Source: Candidatus Niyogibacteria bacterium RIFCSPLOWO2_12_FULL_41_13 (GTDB lineage: Bacteria; Patescibacteriota; Minisyncoccia; 2-12-FULL-41-13). Taken from it: a DNA stretch of 39,222 bases. Positions within the stretch are counted from its first letter, which is position 1. The number at the start of each line of letters is the position of its first letter. Positions 16,348-25,257 of this stretch are shown piece by piece. A program made the position numbers and the translations under genes. The stretch is taken from the NCBI GenBank assembly GCA_001821615.1, contig MHMS01000023.1, positions 1,183-40,404 of the forward strand. The letters are read 5' to 3'. The notes under the pieces are model-generated. The model had not been told where the DNA came from and did no database searches. It worked only from the letters and a program-made list of their open reading frames with translations.

Positions 16348-17498
16348 GTTTAATTAAAAATTTGAGAACATGGGTTGAAATTGACAAGCGGGCTTTAATT
16401 CATAATCTCAAAACTTTCCAAAAAATAATTGGGCGAGAGACCGAATTAATGGCGGTTGTAAAAGCCAACGCTTATGGTCACGGAATTAATGTTGTTGGAA
16501 GTATCCTAAAAAGCTACAAGCTAAAAGCTAAAAGCTGTTTATGGTTTGGGGTTGATTCAATAGACGAAGCGATAGCGCTTCGCAAGGCCGGCGTTAAAAA
16601 TAAAATTCTGATTTTGGGCTGGATTCCGGAAAACCGGCTTGAAGAAACCATAAAATACAATTTAAGTTTTTCTCTTTATAATTCGGAAATTCCGGAAAAA
16701 TTCGCCGACAAGCGGTTTAAAGTTCATTTAAAAATAGAAACCGGAACGAATCGGCAGGGGATTTTGATTGACGATTTGAATAGATTTGCCAAGCTCCTCG
16801 CTGATTCAAATTTTAAAATTGAGGGATTATACAGCCATTTGGCTGACAGCGAAAATCCAGATTCCAATTTTTGGATTTCGCAAGTCCAAAATCTGGAAAA
16901 AGCCCGGAAAATTTTAGCTTATAATTTTATTTTTCCGCGATATGTTCACCTTGCTTCTACCGCCGCTTGTCTTCTTTATCCCGAAACTCATTTTAACTTG
17001 GCAAGAGTCGGTCTCGGTTTATATGGTTTATACCCTGCAAAAAACCTAAAAGCCAACAGCTATAAGCTAAAAGCTGAATTAAAACCTGTTTTAACTTGGA
17101 AAACAAGAATCGCGCAAATCAAAAATATTAAAAAAGGCGGCGCCATCGGCTATGGCAAAACCTATAAAGCGAAAAAAGATTTAAAAATCGCGATTTTGCC
17201 GGTTGGTTATTACGACGGTTATGACAGAGGGCTTTCCAATCGCGGCGAAGTTCTGATTAAAAGCAAACGGCTGAAAATTTTAGGCAGAGTTTGCATGAAT
17301 ATGATTATGGTGGATGTTACGGAAACGCAAAGCGCAAATCGCAAAGCGCAAAATATTAGAGTTGGGGATGAAGTTATTCTTCTCGGCGGAAAGGGAAAAA
17401 ACAGAATTTCAGCTGAAGAAATGGCGAAAAAATTGGATACGATTAATTACGAAATCATTACCAGAATCAATCCTTTAATCGCGAGGATTGTGATATGA
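16344..17498 (+). CDS. alr: alanine racemase
   Basis: TWVEIDKRALIHNL, MAVVKANAYGHG, KIETGTNRQGI, GLGLYGLYP, VGYYDGYDRGLSNRGEVLI, GRVCMNMIMVDVT. Confidence 0.96.
   Translation: MSLIKNLRTWVEIDKRALIHNLKTFQKIIGRETELMAVVKANAYGHGINVVGSILKSYKLKAKSCLWFGVDSIDEAIALRKAGVKNKILILGWIPENRLEETIKYNLSFSLYNSEIPEKFADKRFKVHLKIETGTNRQGILIDDLNRFAKLLADSNFKIEGLYSHLADSENPDSNFWISQVQNLEKARKILAYNFIFPRYVHLASTAACLLYPETHFNLARVGLGLYGLYPAKNLKANSYKLKAELKPVLTWKTRIAQIKNIKKGGAIGYGKTYKAKKDLKIAILPVGYYDGYDRGLSNRGEVLIKSKRLKILGRVCMNMIMVDVTETQSANRKAQNIRVGDEVILLGGKGKNRISAEEMAKKLDTINYEIITRINPLIARIVI
16512..16539. repeat. in-frame heptamer tract (agctaaa)4 in alr
   Basis: agctaca agctaaa agctaaa agctgtt. Confidence 0.9.
17051..17078. 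repeat. second in-frame heptamer tract (agctaaa)4 in alr
   Basis: agccaac agctata agctaaa agctgaa. Confidence 0.9.
17325..17352. repeat. third in-frame heptamer tract (gcgcaaa)4 in alr
   Basis: acgcaaa gcgcaaa tcgcaaa gcgcaaa. Confidence 0.9.
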
Positions 17499-18256
17499 AG
17501 GAGGATATTTTAATTTCATCAAAGCGTTTAAAAAGAGAACGGACAATCCGCCGTTATTTGAAAATTTTGGCCATTCCGTTTTTATCGGCCCTTTTTTTGT
17601 TTGTTTTGGCGAATTTATCGTGGTTCCGAATTCAGGACATTGAAATCAACGGAGGGGAAGAAAACAAAAAAGCCGTGAGAGACTTAATAAAAGAAAATTT
17701 AAGCAAAAGAATTTTTTTGTTTTTCCCGGCTGATAATATTTTTTTGGTTAACAAAGATAATTTAATCCGGGAAATTAAAAATAAATTTCCGGAGATTGAG
17801 AACGCAACCGCAATAACTGATTTTTTCAGCCGCAAAATAAAGGTTGATGTTAATAACCGCCAAATTTTCGCTTTTACTTGCAGGGAGGAAAAGTGTTTTT
17901 ATTTGGACGAAAAAGGAGTCCTTTTCAGGCAATCGCCGATTGTGTCGGGCGGGATTCTTTTGGAAGTTGTCGCGAGCTCAACCGAGGCATTTCGCGATTT
18001 TCATAAAATTTCTTTTCTTGCCCGAAAAATTGAAGAAAATTTGAAAGAAGAAAGATTAAGCAAGATTATTCTGAAAGACGAAAACTCGTTTGAGTTGGTT
18101 TTTGCCTCCGGCTTTAAAATAATTTCCGGCTTGGAAACAACTCCGGAGAAAATTTTGAGAAACCTGAACATTGTTTTGCAGAACATCAAAGACAGAAAAA
18201 ATCTGGAGTATATTGACTTGCGACTAGGCAATAAAGCGTATTACAAATTCAGATAG
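17495..18256 (+). CDS. ftsQ: FtsQ/POTRA-like cell division protein
   Basis: Single TM then FRIQDIEINGGEENKKAVRDLI...; follows alr with overlapping stop/start. Confidence 0.7.
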   Translation: MKEDILISSKRLKRERTIRRYLKILAIPFLSALFLFVLANLSWFRIQDIEINGGEENKKAVRDLIKENLSKRIFLFFPADNIFLVNKDNLIREIKNKFPEIENATAITDFFSRKIKVDVNNRQIFAFTCREEKCFYLDEKGVLFRQSPIVSGGILLEVVASSTEAFRDFHKISFLARKIEENLKEERLSKIILKDENSFELVFASGFKIISGLETTPEKILRNLNIVLQNIKDRKNLEYIDLRLGNKAYYKFR

Positions 18257-18259
18257 CGC

Positions 18260-18448
18260 CTATTTTTTTATTGAGCCGATAAGAATCAAAAAGTCTTTCA
18301 AAATAAAACTTATCCAATTCCACAAAAAAGACAGATTTTCTTTTAAGGCCGGGTTTTCCGTCAGTTTGGAAAGCGAAACCCCAAGCAGGCTCATGATGAC
18401 GATAATAAGCAGGAAAATAACAATGAGCTGAAAAAATCCTTTATTCAT
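18260..18448 (-). CDS. small membrane protein
   Basis: C-terminal part of track ORF 18260..18628; internal start MNKGFFQLIVIFLLIIVIMSLLGVSLSKL. Confidence 0.6.
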   Translation of the reverse strand: MNKGFFQLIVIFLLIIVIMSLLGVSLSKLTENPALKENLSFLWNWISFILKDFLILIGSIKK

Positions 18449-18506
18449 GGAATTTATTTTATCGCAAAAATTGACATAAAGCAAATTTTTTTTTAAATTA
18501 AAGTTT

Positions 18507-20498
18507 ATGACCATAAATATAGCTGTTTTCAGTTTAATTGTCGGCGTTATTTCAATATTATTCGCGATTTTTTGGCTGGTTAAAATCAGGAAAAGCCCTT
18601 CGGGAACAAAAGAAATGCTTGAAATCAATCAGGCGGTTGATATCGGCTCCCGGGCTTACTTAAAAAGGCAATATCAGGTTATCGGTTTGGTTGGATTCAT
18701 TATTTTTTTTATTTTGTTTTTCGCCTTAGGGAAGATTCTGGCTTTGGGATTTTTAATCGGCGCTCTGGGTTCGGCCATTGCCGGCTATTTTGGAATGCTA
18801 AATTCAGTCAAAACGAGCGTCAGGACGGCTGAAGCGGCAAAGACAAGCTTAAGTCAAGCTTTCAAGCTCGCTTTTTACGGTGGCGGAGTAACCGGATTTT
18901 TGGTAATGGGGCTCGGTTTAATCGCGGTTTCCGGATTTTTTCTTCTTACCGGAAACATTGAATCGCTCATAGGGTTGGGATTCGGCGGCTCGCTTATTTC
19001 TGTTTTTGCCCGGCTCGGCGGAGGAATTTACACCAAAGCGGCCGATGTCGGAGCGGATTTAGTCGGCAAAATTGAAAAAAATATTCCCGAAGACGACCCG
19101 AGAAATCCCGGGGTCATCGCCGACAATGTCGGCGACAATGTCGGAGACTGCGCCGGAATGGCCGCGGACTTGTTTGAAACTTATGTCGTTACTCTTATCG
19201 GCGCGATGCTGGTCGGCCATTTGTTTTTTGAAAGTGAGCCGATTTTTGTTTTTCTTCCTCTTTTATTGGCCGGTTTAGCCGGACTCGCTTCAATCATCGG
19301 AAGTTTTTTCGCCAGAATCGGCGAAGATTCTTCAAAAATAATGAGAGGATTGTATTATTCGCTTTTCGCGTCTTCGGCGATTTCTTTAATCCTGTTTTAT
19401 TTCGCGCTCAAGTTTCTTGCGATTGAAAACTGGTTTAATTTGTTCCTGGCTTCTTTGGTCGGAATTTCAATCGCTCTTCTGATGGTTTTTATCACCGATT
19501 ATTTCACTTCCAAAAATTTTTGGCCGGTGAGAATGATAGCGCGCTCCAGCGAGCAGGGTCATGCGACGAATATTATCGCCGGGCTTTCCATTTCAATGCT
19601 CGCGACTATTTTTCCGATTATTCTGATTAGCTTGGGAATTGTCGCGAGTTTTTCGCTTTTCGGATTGTACGGCGTGGCGACCAGCGCGGTGGCGATGCTT
19701 TCAATGGCCGGGCTGATAATCACTTTGGACGCTTTCGGCCCGATTACCGACAACGCCGGAGGCATCAGCGAAATGGCTCATTTGTCGGAAGAAACGAGAA
19801 AAAGAACCGACGCTTTGGACAGCGTTGGCAATACGACAAAAGCCGTTACCAAGGGATACGCCATTGCTTCGGCCGGACTCGCGGCTTTGGTGCTTTTCGG
19901 CGATTACGCCGTTTCTTTGGAAAAATTGGGAGGCAAAAAGATTTTATTTGAACTTAACGACCCTTTGGTTTTAATCGGTTTGTTTTTCGGCGCGATGTTG
20001 CCTTATATTTTCGGCTCGCTCGCAATGCTTTCGGTTTCAAGAACCGCGGGCAAGATAGTTGAAGAAATAAGAAGGCAATTTCGGGAAATCAAGGGTTTGA
20101 TGGAAGGAACAGCCAAGCCGGATTACAGCCGAACAGTTGACATCGCCACCAAGGCCGCTTTAAGAGAAATGATTTTGCCTTCCTTGCTTCCGATTTTAAT
20201 TACGATCGTTGCCGCTTTTGTTTTCGGACCCAAGACTTTGGGCGGGATATTAATCGGCGTCATTATTTCGGGTTTGTTTTTGGCGATTTCAATGACAACA
20301 GGAGGAGGCGCTTGGGACAACGCCAAAAAATACATTGAAGACGGAAATCACGGCGGCAAAGGCTTGTTTGCCCATCAGGCGGCAGTTACCGGCGACACTG
20401 TCGGCGACCCTTACAAAGACACCGCCGGTCCGGCCATCAACCCTTTGATTAAAGTAATCAACGTCATTGCTTTATTAATCGTCGGATTTTTGGTCTAA
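18507..20498 (+). CDS. hppA: membrane-bound ion-translocating pyrophosphatase (K+-independent type)
   Basis: [94 protein letters not shown]. Confidence 0.96.
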   Translation: MTINIAVFSLIVGVISILFAIFWLVKIRKSPSGTKEMLEINQAVDIGSRAYLKRQYQVIGLVGFIIFFILFFALGKILALGFLIGALGSAIAGYFGMLNSVKTSVRTAEAAKTSLSQAFKLAFYGGGVTGFLVMGLGLIAVSGFFLLTGNIESLIGLGFGGSLISVFARLGGGIYTKAADVGADLVGKIEKNIPEDDPRNPGVIADNVGDNVGDCAGMAADLFETYVVTLIGAMLVGHLFFESEPIFVFLPLLLAGLAGLASIIGSFFARIGEDSSKIMRGLYYSLFASSAISLILFYFALKFLAIENWFNLFLASLVGISIALLMVFITDYFTSKNFWPVRMIARSSEQGHATNIIAGLSISMLATIFPIILISLGIVASFSLFGLYGVATSAVAMLSMAGLIITLDAFGPITDNAGGISEMAHLSEETRKRTDALDSVGNTTKAVTKGYAIASAGLAALVLFGDYAVSLEKLGGKKILFELNDPLVLIGLFFGAMLPYIFGSLAMLSVSRTAGKIVEEIRRQFREIKGLMEGTAKPDYSRTVDIATKAALREMILPSLLPILITIVAAFVFGPKTLGGILIGVIISGLFLAISMTTGGGAWDNAKKYIEDGNHGGKGLFAHQAAVTGDTVGDPYKDTAGPAINPLIKVINVIALLIVGFLV

Positions 20499-20499
20499 A

Positions 20500-21489
20500 A
20501 TGAAAACTGAAGTTCAAAAACTTCCTCAATCTTTGGTTGAAATTAAAGGCGAAATTTCGGCTGAAGAATTTGAGGCATATATTGAAAAAGCGATTGAAGA
20601 ATACAATCAAGAAGCGGAAATCCCGGGTTTTCGGCGCGGTTTAACGCCCGAGAAAATCCTTTTGGAAAAAATAGGAGAGGATAAAGTTTTGGAAAAAGCG
20701 GCGACAAGCGCTTTCCGGAATTTTTATCCTAAAATTATTGAAGAAAACAAAATTGAAGCCATCGGCGGGCCGGAATTCCGGATTTTGAAATTAGCCAGAA
20801 AAAATCCCCTTGAATTTAAAATTATCGTTTCCGTTTTGCCGGAGGTTGAGCTTCCGGATTACAAAAAAATTTCAAGAGAGGAGTTTGGCGCAAAAGTGGA
20901 AATCGCGATTGATAATAAGGAAATTGACGAAAAACTTGAGCAATTAAAAAAAATCGTGGAATCAAAAAATAACACTAAGGAGGAATTAAACGATGAATTC
21001 GCGAAAAAAGTCGGCAATTTTCAAAACCTTGAAGAGTTGAGAAAAATAACGGCTCAAAATTTGGAATTTGAAAAGAAAAGAAAAACGCAAGACAAAAAAA
21101 GAATAGAGGTTTTGAAAAAAATCTCGGAACAGGCGGAAATTGACATTCCGTTGATTTTGATTGAGGCCGAGAAAGAAAAAATGCTCGGAGAATTGAAAAA
21201 AAGCGTTTCCGAAACAGGGTTTAAATGGGACGATTACCTTTCACAAATCAAAAAAAGTGAACAAGAGCTTTTAAAATCTTTTGATGGCGAAGCGCGCCAA
21301 AGGGTGAATTTCGGCTTGATTTTAAGAGAGATTGCAGAACAAGAAAAGATTGAGGTTAACGAGGAAGAAGTTGAAAAGTTGAGCGAAAGCTACGCGAAAA
21401 TTTATTCAAGAGACAAAATAAGCCGGGATTATATTTACGGTCTGCTTAAAAACGAAAAAACTTTCGCTTTTCTTGAAAATTTAAATTAA
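20500..21489 (+). CDS. tig: trigger factor lacking PPIase domain
   Basis: MKTEVQKLPQSLVEIKGEISAEEFEAYIEKAIEEYNQEAEIPGFRRGLTPEKIL; ELNDEFAKKVGNFQNLEELR. Confidence 0.92.
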   Translation: MKTEVQKLPQSLVEIKGEISAEEFEAYIEKAIEEYNQEAEIPGFRRGLTPEKILLEKIGEDKVLEKAATSAFRNFYPKIIEENKIEAIGGPEFRILKLARKNPLEFKIIVSVLPEVELPDYKKISREEFGAKVEIAIDNKEIDEKLEQLKKIVESKNNTKEELNDEFAKKVGNFQNLEELRKITAQNLEFEKKRKTQDKKRIEVLKKISEQAEIDIPLILIEAEKEKMLGELKKSVSETGFKWDDYLSQIKKSEQELLKSFDGEARQRVNFGLILREIAEQEKIEVNEEEVEKLSESYAKIYSRDKISRDYIYGLLKNEKTFAFLENLN

Positions 21490-21506
21490 ATCGTTTAAAA
21501 TAAAAA

Positions 21507-22163
21507 ATGGACGAAGAATATGAAGAAGAACATTTTATGAGTTATCTTATTCCAACGGTTATAGAAAAATCTCCTTTTGGCGAGCGCGCCTACGATATTT
21601 ATTCCCGTCTTTTAAAAGACAGAATAGTGTTTCTTTCCGGCCCGATTTCCGACCCCTTGGCGAATATCGTTATCGCCCAGCTTTTATTTTTGCAGTCGCA
21701 GGACCCAAAAAAAGACATCCAGCTTTATGTAAATTCGCCGGGAGGAGTGGTTTCTTCGTTCTTGGCGATTTACGACACCATTCAGCACATTAAGCCCGAT
21801 GTTTCCACCATTTGCGTCGGCATCGCGGCTTCGGGCGCGGCGATTTTGCTCTCGGCCGGAACCAAAGGAAAGCGTTTTGCCCTGCCTAATTCCGAAATAA
21901 TGATTCACCAGTTGTTCGGAACGGCCGAAGGCCAGGCGATTGACATTGACATCCACGCCCGCCACATAGTCAAAATAAAGGACAGGTTGAACAAAATTTT
22001 GGCCTATCATACCAATCAGCCGATTGAAAAAATTGAAGATGACACGGACCGCGATTATTTTATGGACCCGAAAGAAGCGAAAGAATACGGCATAATTGAC
22101 GAGATTATAAAAATCAAAAACCCGATTCCCGCTTCAATGTTCAAAAACCACGGGAAAAAATAA
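21507..22163 (+). CDS. clpP: ATP-dependent Clp protease proteolytic subunit
   Basis: [61 protein letters not shown]. Confidence 0.96.
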   Translation: MDEEYEEEHFMSYLIPTVIEKSPFGERAYDIYSRLLKDRIVFLSGPISDPLANIVIAQLLFLQSQDPKKDIQLYVNSPGGVVSSFLAIYDTIQHIKPDVSTICVGIAASGAAILLSAGTKGKRFALPNSEIMIHQLFGTAEGQAIDIDIHARHIVKIKDRLNKILAYHTNQPIEKIEDDTDRDYFMDPKEAKEYGIIDEIIKIKNPIPASMFKNHGKK

Positions 22164-22194
22164 ATATAATATATTTTCTATTCTTAATAAAAAT

Positions 22195-23145
22195 TTAGTT
22201 ATTTTCAGAGTATTTTTTTAAATGATATAGGAGCGCAGAAACAAATTCGGAAGTATAAGAAAAGTGTATATACGGGAAAGCCGTATGTCCATTAATTTCG
22301 AAAAGCATTGGTCCTTGAGGAGTATTCCCGATATCCATACTATAAAGTTGCATCGGAAAACTTGCTGAAATCTTAGAACAAACTCGATTTCTAAAATCTA
22401 ATATTTCTTTTGGCAACGAATTTGTGGCAACTTCTGTATAGGGTGAGTCCCCGGTAATAATAAGAGTCTTCTTTTCGGGAGTTCTTAAATTAGCAAAAAT
22501 CGAATCGCCAATATTTAAAAATTTAAGGTCATGAACTCCTTCCACGACGCCAGGAATACCGCCATTTGTATTCACAAAAGCTTGTAATAGATAGCCGCCA
22601 TTGGCTAGTTTTTCTTCCTGAATAGATTCACCCTTAAATTCTTGGTTTTTATTCCAAACAAAAACACCAGCTCCTTTTTCGCCATGCCTAGGTTTTATTA
22701 CAACTTGTTCTCCGGGTACGATCTCCATGGCCCTTTTAATTTCGTCGATAGATTGTGCAAGATGTGTTTCGGGGGAAAATTCTTTAAGTAGTCGATACAC
22801 TTGGTATTTATCCCGGGAAAATAATCTAAATTCCGGAGTATTAATAACTTTTGCCGGTTCAAATTCTTTGCTTGTGGTTCCAAATAATCTTCTTTGATAT
22901 ATTAGATCTGCTTTAAATTCGCTCTCTGCTATCGCAAGAAGCCCGTCATTTAATTTCCATACATTACTAAATATACCATTTCCTATGTATGATTCTTTTC
23001 CATAAGCAACACGAAATATAAATTGTTCCGAAGCTTTGGCAAAAAAGTAATAATATTCAGGTTTTTCTGAGAAAAAATCTTCTACGGGATTACTGGTTTT
23101 ATTTACCCAGTATACTAAGCCAATTTGTGGCATAGATTCTTTCAT
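22195..23145 (-). CDS. ATP-grasp-like protein
   Basis: EQVVIKPRHGEKGAGVFVW, YLLQAFV, YSMDIGNTPQGPMLFEINGHTAF. Confidence 0.7.
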   Translation of the reverse strand: MKESMPQIGLVYWVNKTSNPVEDFFSEKPEYYYFFAKASEQFIFRVAYGKESYIGNGIFSNVWKLNDGLLAIAESEFKADLIYQRRLFGTTSKEFEPAKVINTPEFRLFSRDKYQVYRLLKEFSPETHLAQSIDEIKRAMEIVPGEQVVIKPRHGEKGAGVFVWNKNQEFKGESIQEEKLANGGYLLQAFVNTNGGIPGVVEGVHDLKFLNIGDSIFANLRTPEKKTLIITGDSPYTEVATNSLPKEILDFRNRVCSKISASFPMQLYSMDIGNTPQGPMLFEINGHTAFPYIHFSYTSEFVSALLYHLKKYSENN

Positions 23146-23188
23146 GTTTGTTTATATCAACTTATGAACTTTTGAACAAAAAATAAAT

Positions 23189-23209
23189 GGCGCCCGAGTG
23201 GTGGGCGCC
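23189..23209 (-). terminator. rho-independent terminator
   Basis: ggcgccc-gagtggt-gggcgcc, followed on the minus strand by atttattttttg. Confidence 0.75.
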
Positions 23210-23229
23210 GATGCCCTTATAATATCCGA

Positions 23230-23787
23230 CTATACGGGATCATATGCGCTTTCGTAATGAGCCTTCAAAGTTTCTTCATGCGTTGCCGTTTCTGGCAGGC
23301 CATATTCTTTGATCCACCATTGCCGTTGCACTTCTCTGGATTTGTCTTCTGGCGTGTCAATTACCAAGCCTAGACGAAGACGTTCCTTAGCCCCTATGAT
23401 CTCTAGAGTTGTTGAGTCTTCAGGAAGACCAAGTTGTCGAGTATCCCTGCGATTCTGGATCTTCTTAATATAATCCAAGATCCTATTATTACTCATGAAC
23501 ACCAGTGGCGGAATCAGGTCGCCTTTTTCTTGTCCGAATCCAAATTCCCGGTGGGCCAAAAGCATATGATGTCTTAACACCATGAGACTGCGAAAATATT
23601 CCCAGTTTTTCATTTTCTTCCATCGTTTGAATCCAAGTTTTTTCGCAATCCTCATCCTGTCCCTCTCCTTCAGTTCGTGATCGGGTTCTGAAACAAGAAG
23701 CTTATTTAATGGATAATCAAACGGGAAAGCAAGTACATCAGCCAATCTCAAGTGAATCCAATCTGGTACGATACGAAGAATAATCAT
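23230..23787 (-). CDS. hypothetical protein with LGLPE/YGLPE-type repeats
   Basis: QLGLPEDSTTLEIIGAKERLRLGL and EYGLPETATHEETLKAHYE. Confidence 0.6.
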   Translation of the reverse strand: MIILRIVPDWIHLRLADVLAFPFDYPLNKLLVSEPDHELKERDRMRIAKKLGFKRWKKMKNWEYFRSLMVLRHHMLLAHREFGFGQEKGDLIPPLVFMSNNRILDYIKKIQNRRDTRQLGLPEDSTTLEIIGAKERLRLGLVIDTPEDKSREVQRQWWIKEYGLPETATHEETLKAHYESAYDPV

Positions 23788-23926
23788 AATCCCTCCTATT
23801 TTCTTAAGAACAGTTTGCCAATTTCGGATTCATGAGCAAAATACTCATATTTATGGGGGTACTAAACCGAGTTAAATATAATATATTATAATCTGAAAAT
23901 CAAGTTAAAATTTTTCGCGTGTTACA

Positions 23927-24520
23927 TTACAACTGGCTCTGCTTTTCCGATTGAGCCAAAATTTCTTCGCATATTTTTTGATTTTTGGCGATTTGCGGAA
24001 GCGTCAACGGGAAGTCTATTTTTTCATGATTTAAGTGGCCAAGTTCCTTCAACGCATTCAATTTAAACAGCAAGTCAAAATTTTTCAAATCCTCGCCGTT
24101 TAGATTTTGTTTGTTCAAAAAGTCAAATCCGCTAAGGATTATTTTCCAAAGCAGAGCGTCTTCCTGCGGTCCGATAATGAATCTTTTGAGAAACAACGAC
24201 CAGTTGCCCGCCAGAAAAAATTTTTTCTCATTTTTTTTGACGCTCGGGAACGAATCTATTTCCGCGGCGTCGGTCAGTAGCCAGTTGTTGCCATTTGCGT
24301 TGCCGTTTGAAGAAGAGAACGATTTTTTGGCGACAAAAACGATTTCAAGAAGCGAAAAAAGAGCGAGATTGGGCCCAAGTTTTGATTGGGCGCTTCTGAC
24401 CCCTTTTCCCAAAATGTTGATTTTGCCGAAGTTTTTCGCGTAAAAAACAAGGAGTTTGTCCCGTTCGTTTCTCTCGCTGTAATCAAGAAGAATGGCGTCG
24501 GTTTTGTATAAATTTGACAT
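23927..24520 (-). CDS. recO: DNA repair protein RecO
   Basis: YKTDAILLDYSERNERDKLLVFYAKNFGKINILGKGVRSAQSKLGPNL. Confidence 0.82.
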   Translation of the reverse strand: MSNLYKTDAILLDYSERNERDKLLVFYAKNFGKINILGKGVRSAQSKLGPNLALFSLLEIVFVAKKSFSSSNGNANGNNWLLTDAAEIDSFPSVKKNEKKFFLAGNWSLFLKRFIIGPQEDALLWKIILSGFDFLNKQNLNGEDLKNFDLLFKLNALKELGHLNHEKIDFPLTLPQIAKNQKICEEILAQSEKQSQL

Positions 24521-24626
24521 TATAGACTATTGTAAAAATCCCAAGCGTTGTTTACGTTTTATGGTTAGCGGCTTTGTTTGAGAAAAGCGTCTCGCAATAA
24601 AATCTTACATATAAACATCAAAAAAA

Positions 24627-24653
24627 GAAATCCTCTTTTTAAGGGAGGATTTC
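24627..24653 (-). terminator. rho-independent terminator of the HU gene
   Basis: gaaatcctc-tttttaagg-gaggatttc with T-run on the minus strand. Confidence 0.8.
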
Positions 24654-24677
24654 TTTTTTAACTTATTTGAAAACCGG

Positions 24678-24962
24678 TTATTTGACCGCTTCTTTGAAAG
24701 GTTTGGCCGGCCGGAATTTCGGAACTTTGCTTGCCGGAACTTGAACAGGCGCTCCTGTTTTCGGGTTTCTCGCGGTTCTTGCTTTTCTGTCCTTAACTTT
24801 AAAAACGCCAAAACCGGCAATTGCGACCTCCTGCCCGCTTTTTAATGTTTCAACGATTTTGTCAAACACTAAATCGGTGATTTCGTTCGCCAGTTTTTTT
24901 GTGCTGCCTTGCAACCCTTCTATTTTTCCGTACACTAAATCGGCTAAATCTGGTTTGTGCAT
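24678..24962 (-). CDS. hup: HU family DNA-binding protein
   Basis: KLANEITDLVFDKIVETLKSGQEVAIAGFGVFKVKDRKARTARNPKTGAPVQVPASKVPKFRPAKPFKEAV. Confidence 0.96.
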   Translation of the reverse strand: MHKPDLADLVYGKIEGLQGSTKKLANEITDLVFDKIVETLKSGQEVAIAGFGVFKVKDRKARTARNPKTGAPVQVPASKVPKFRPAKPFKEAVK

Positions 24963-25027
24963 AATTATTTTATTTTTTTTAAATTCGACCTTTGGATTGT
25001 CTCAAAAATGTTATGTTTTTAAGCATA

Positions 25028-25170
25028 CCCAGTAAGACTAAATCGAATATTTCTTGCTAAATCCGCAAGTGGACATCCGATTATTATTTATGCTTAATTT
25101 TAATTTTGTAATAAGACATGTTTATACCGCGCAAGAAACTGGATTTAGCATTCGATTTTGTCTTACTGGG
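25028..25170 (-). mobile_element. MITE copy 2 (143 bp), TSD cata
   Basis: Inverse complement of copy 1, about 94% identical by eye; flanked by cata (25024-25027, 25171-25174). Confidence 0.85.
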
Positions 25171-25257
25171 CATATTAAACCATAGCAAATAATTCAACAT
25201 TTTCAAGGCTCTTTTTGATGATAACAAAAATACGCAATAAAATCAAGGAATTTCGCG

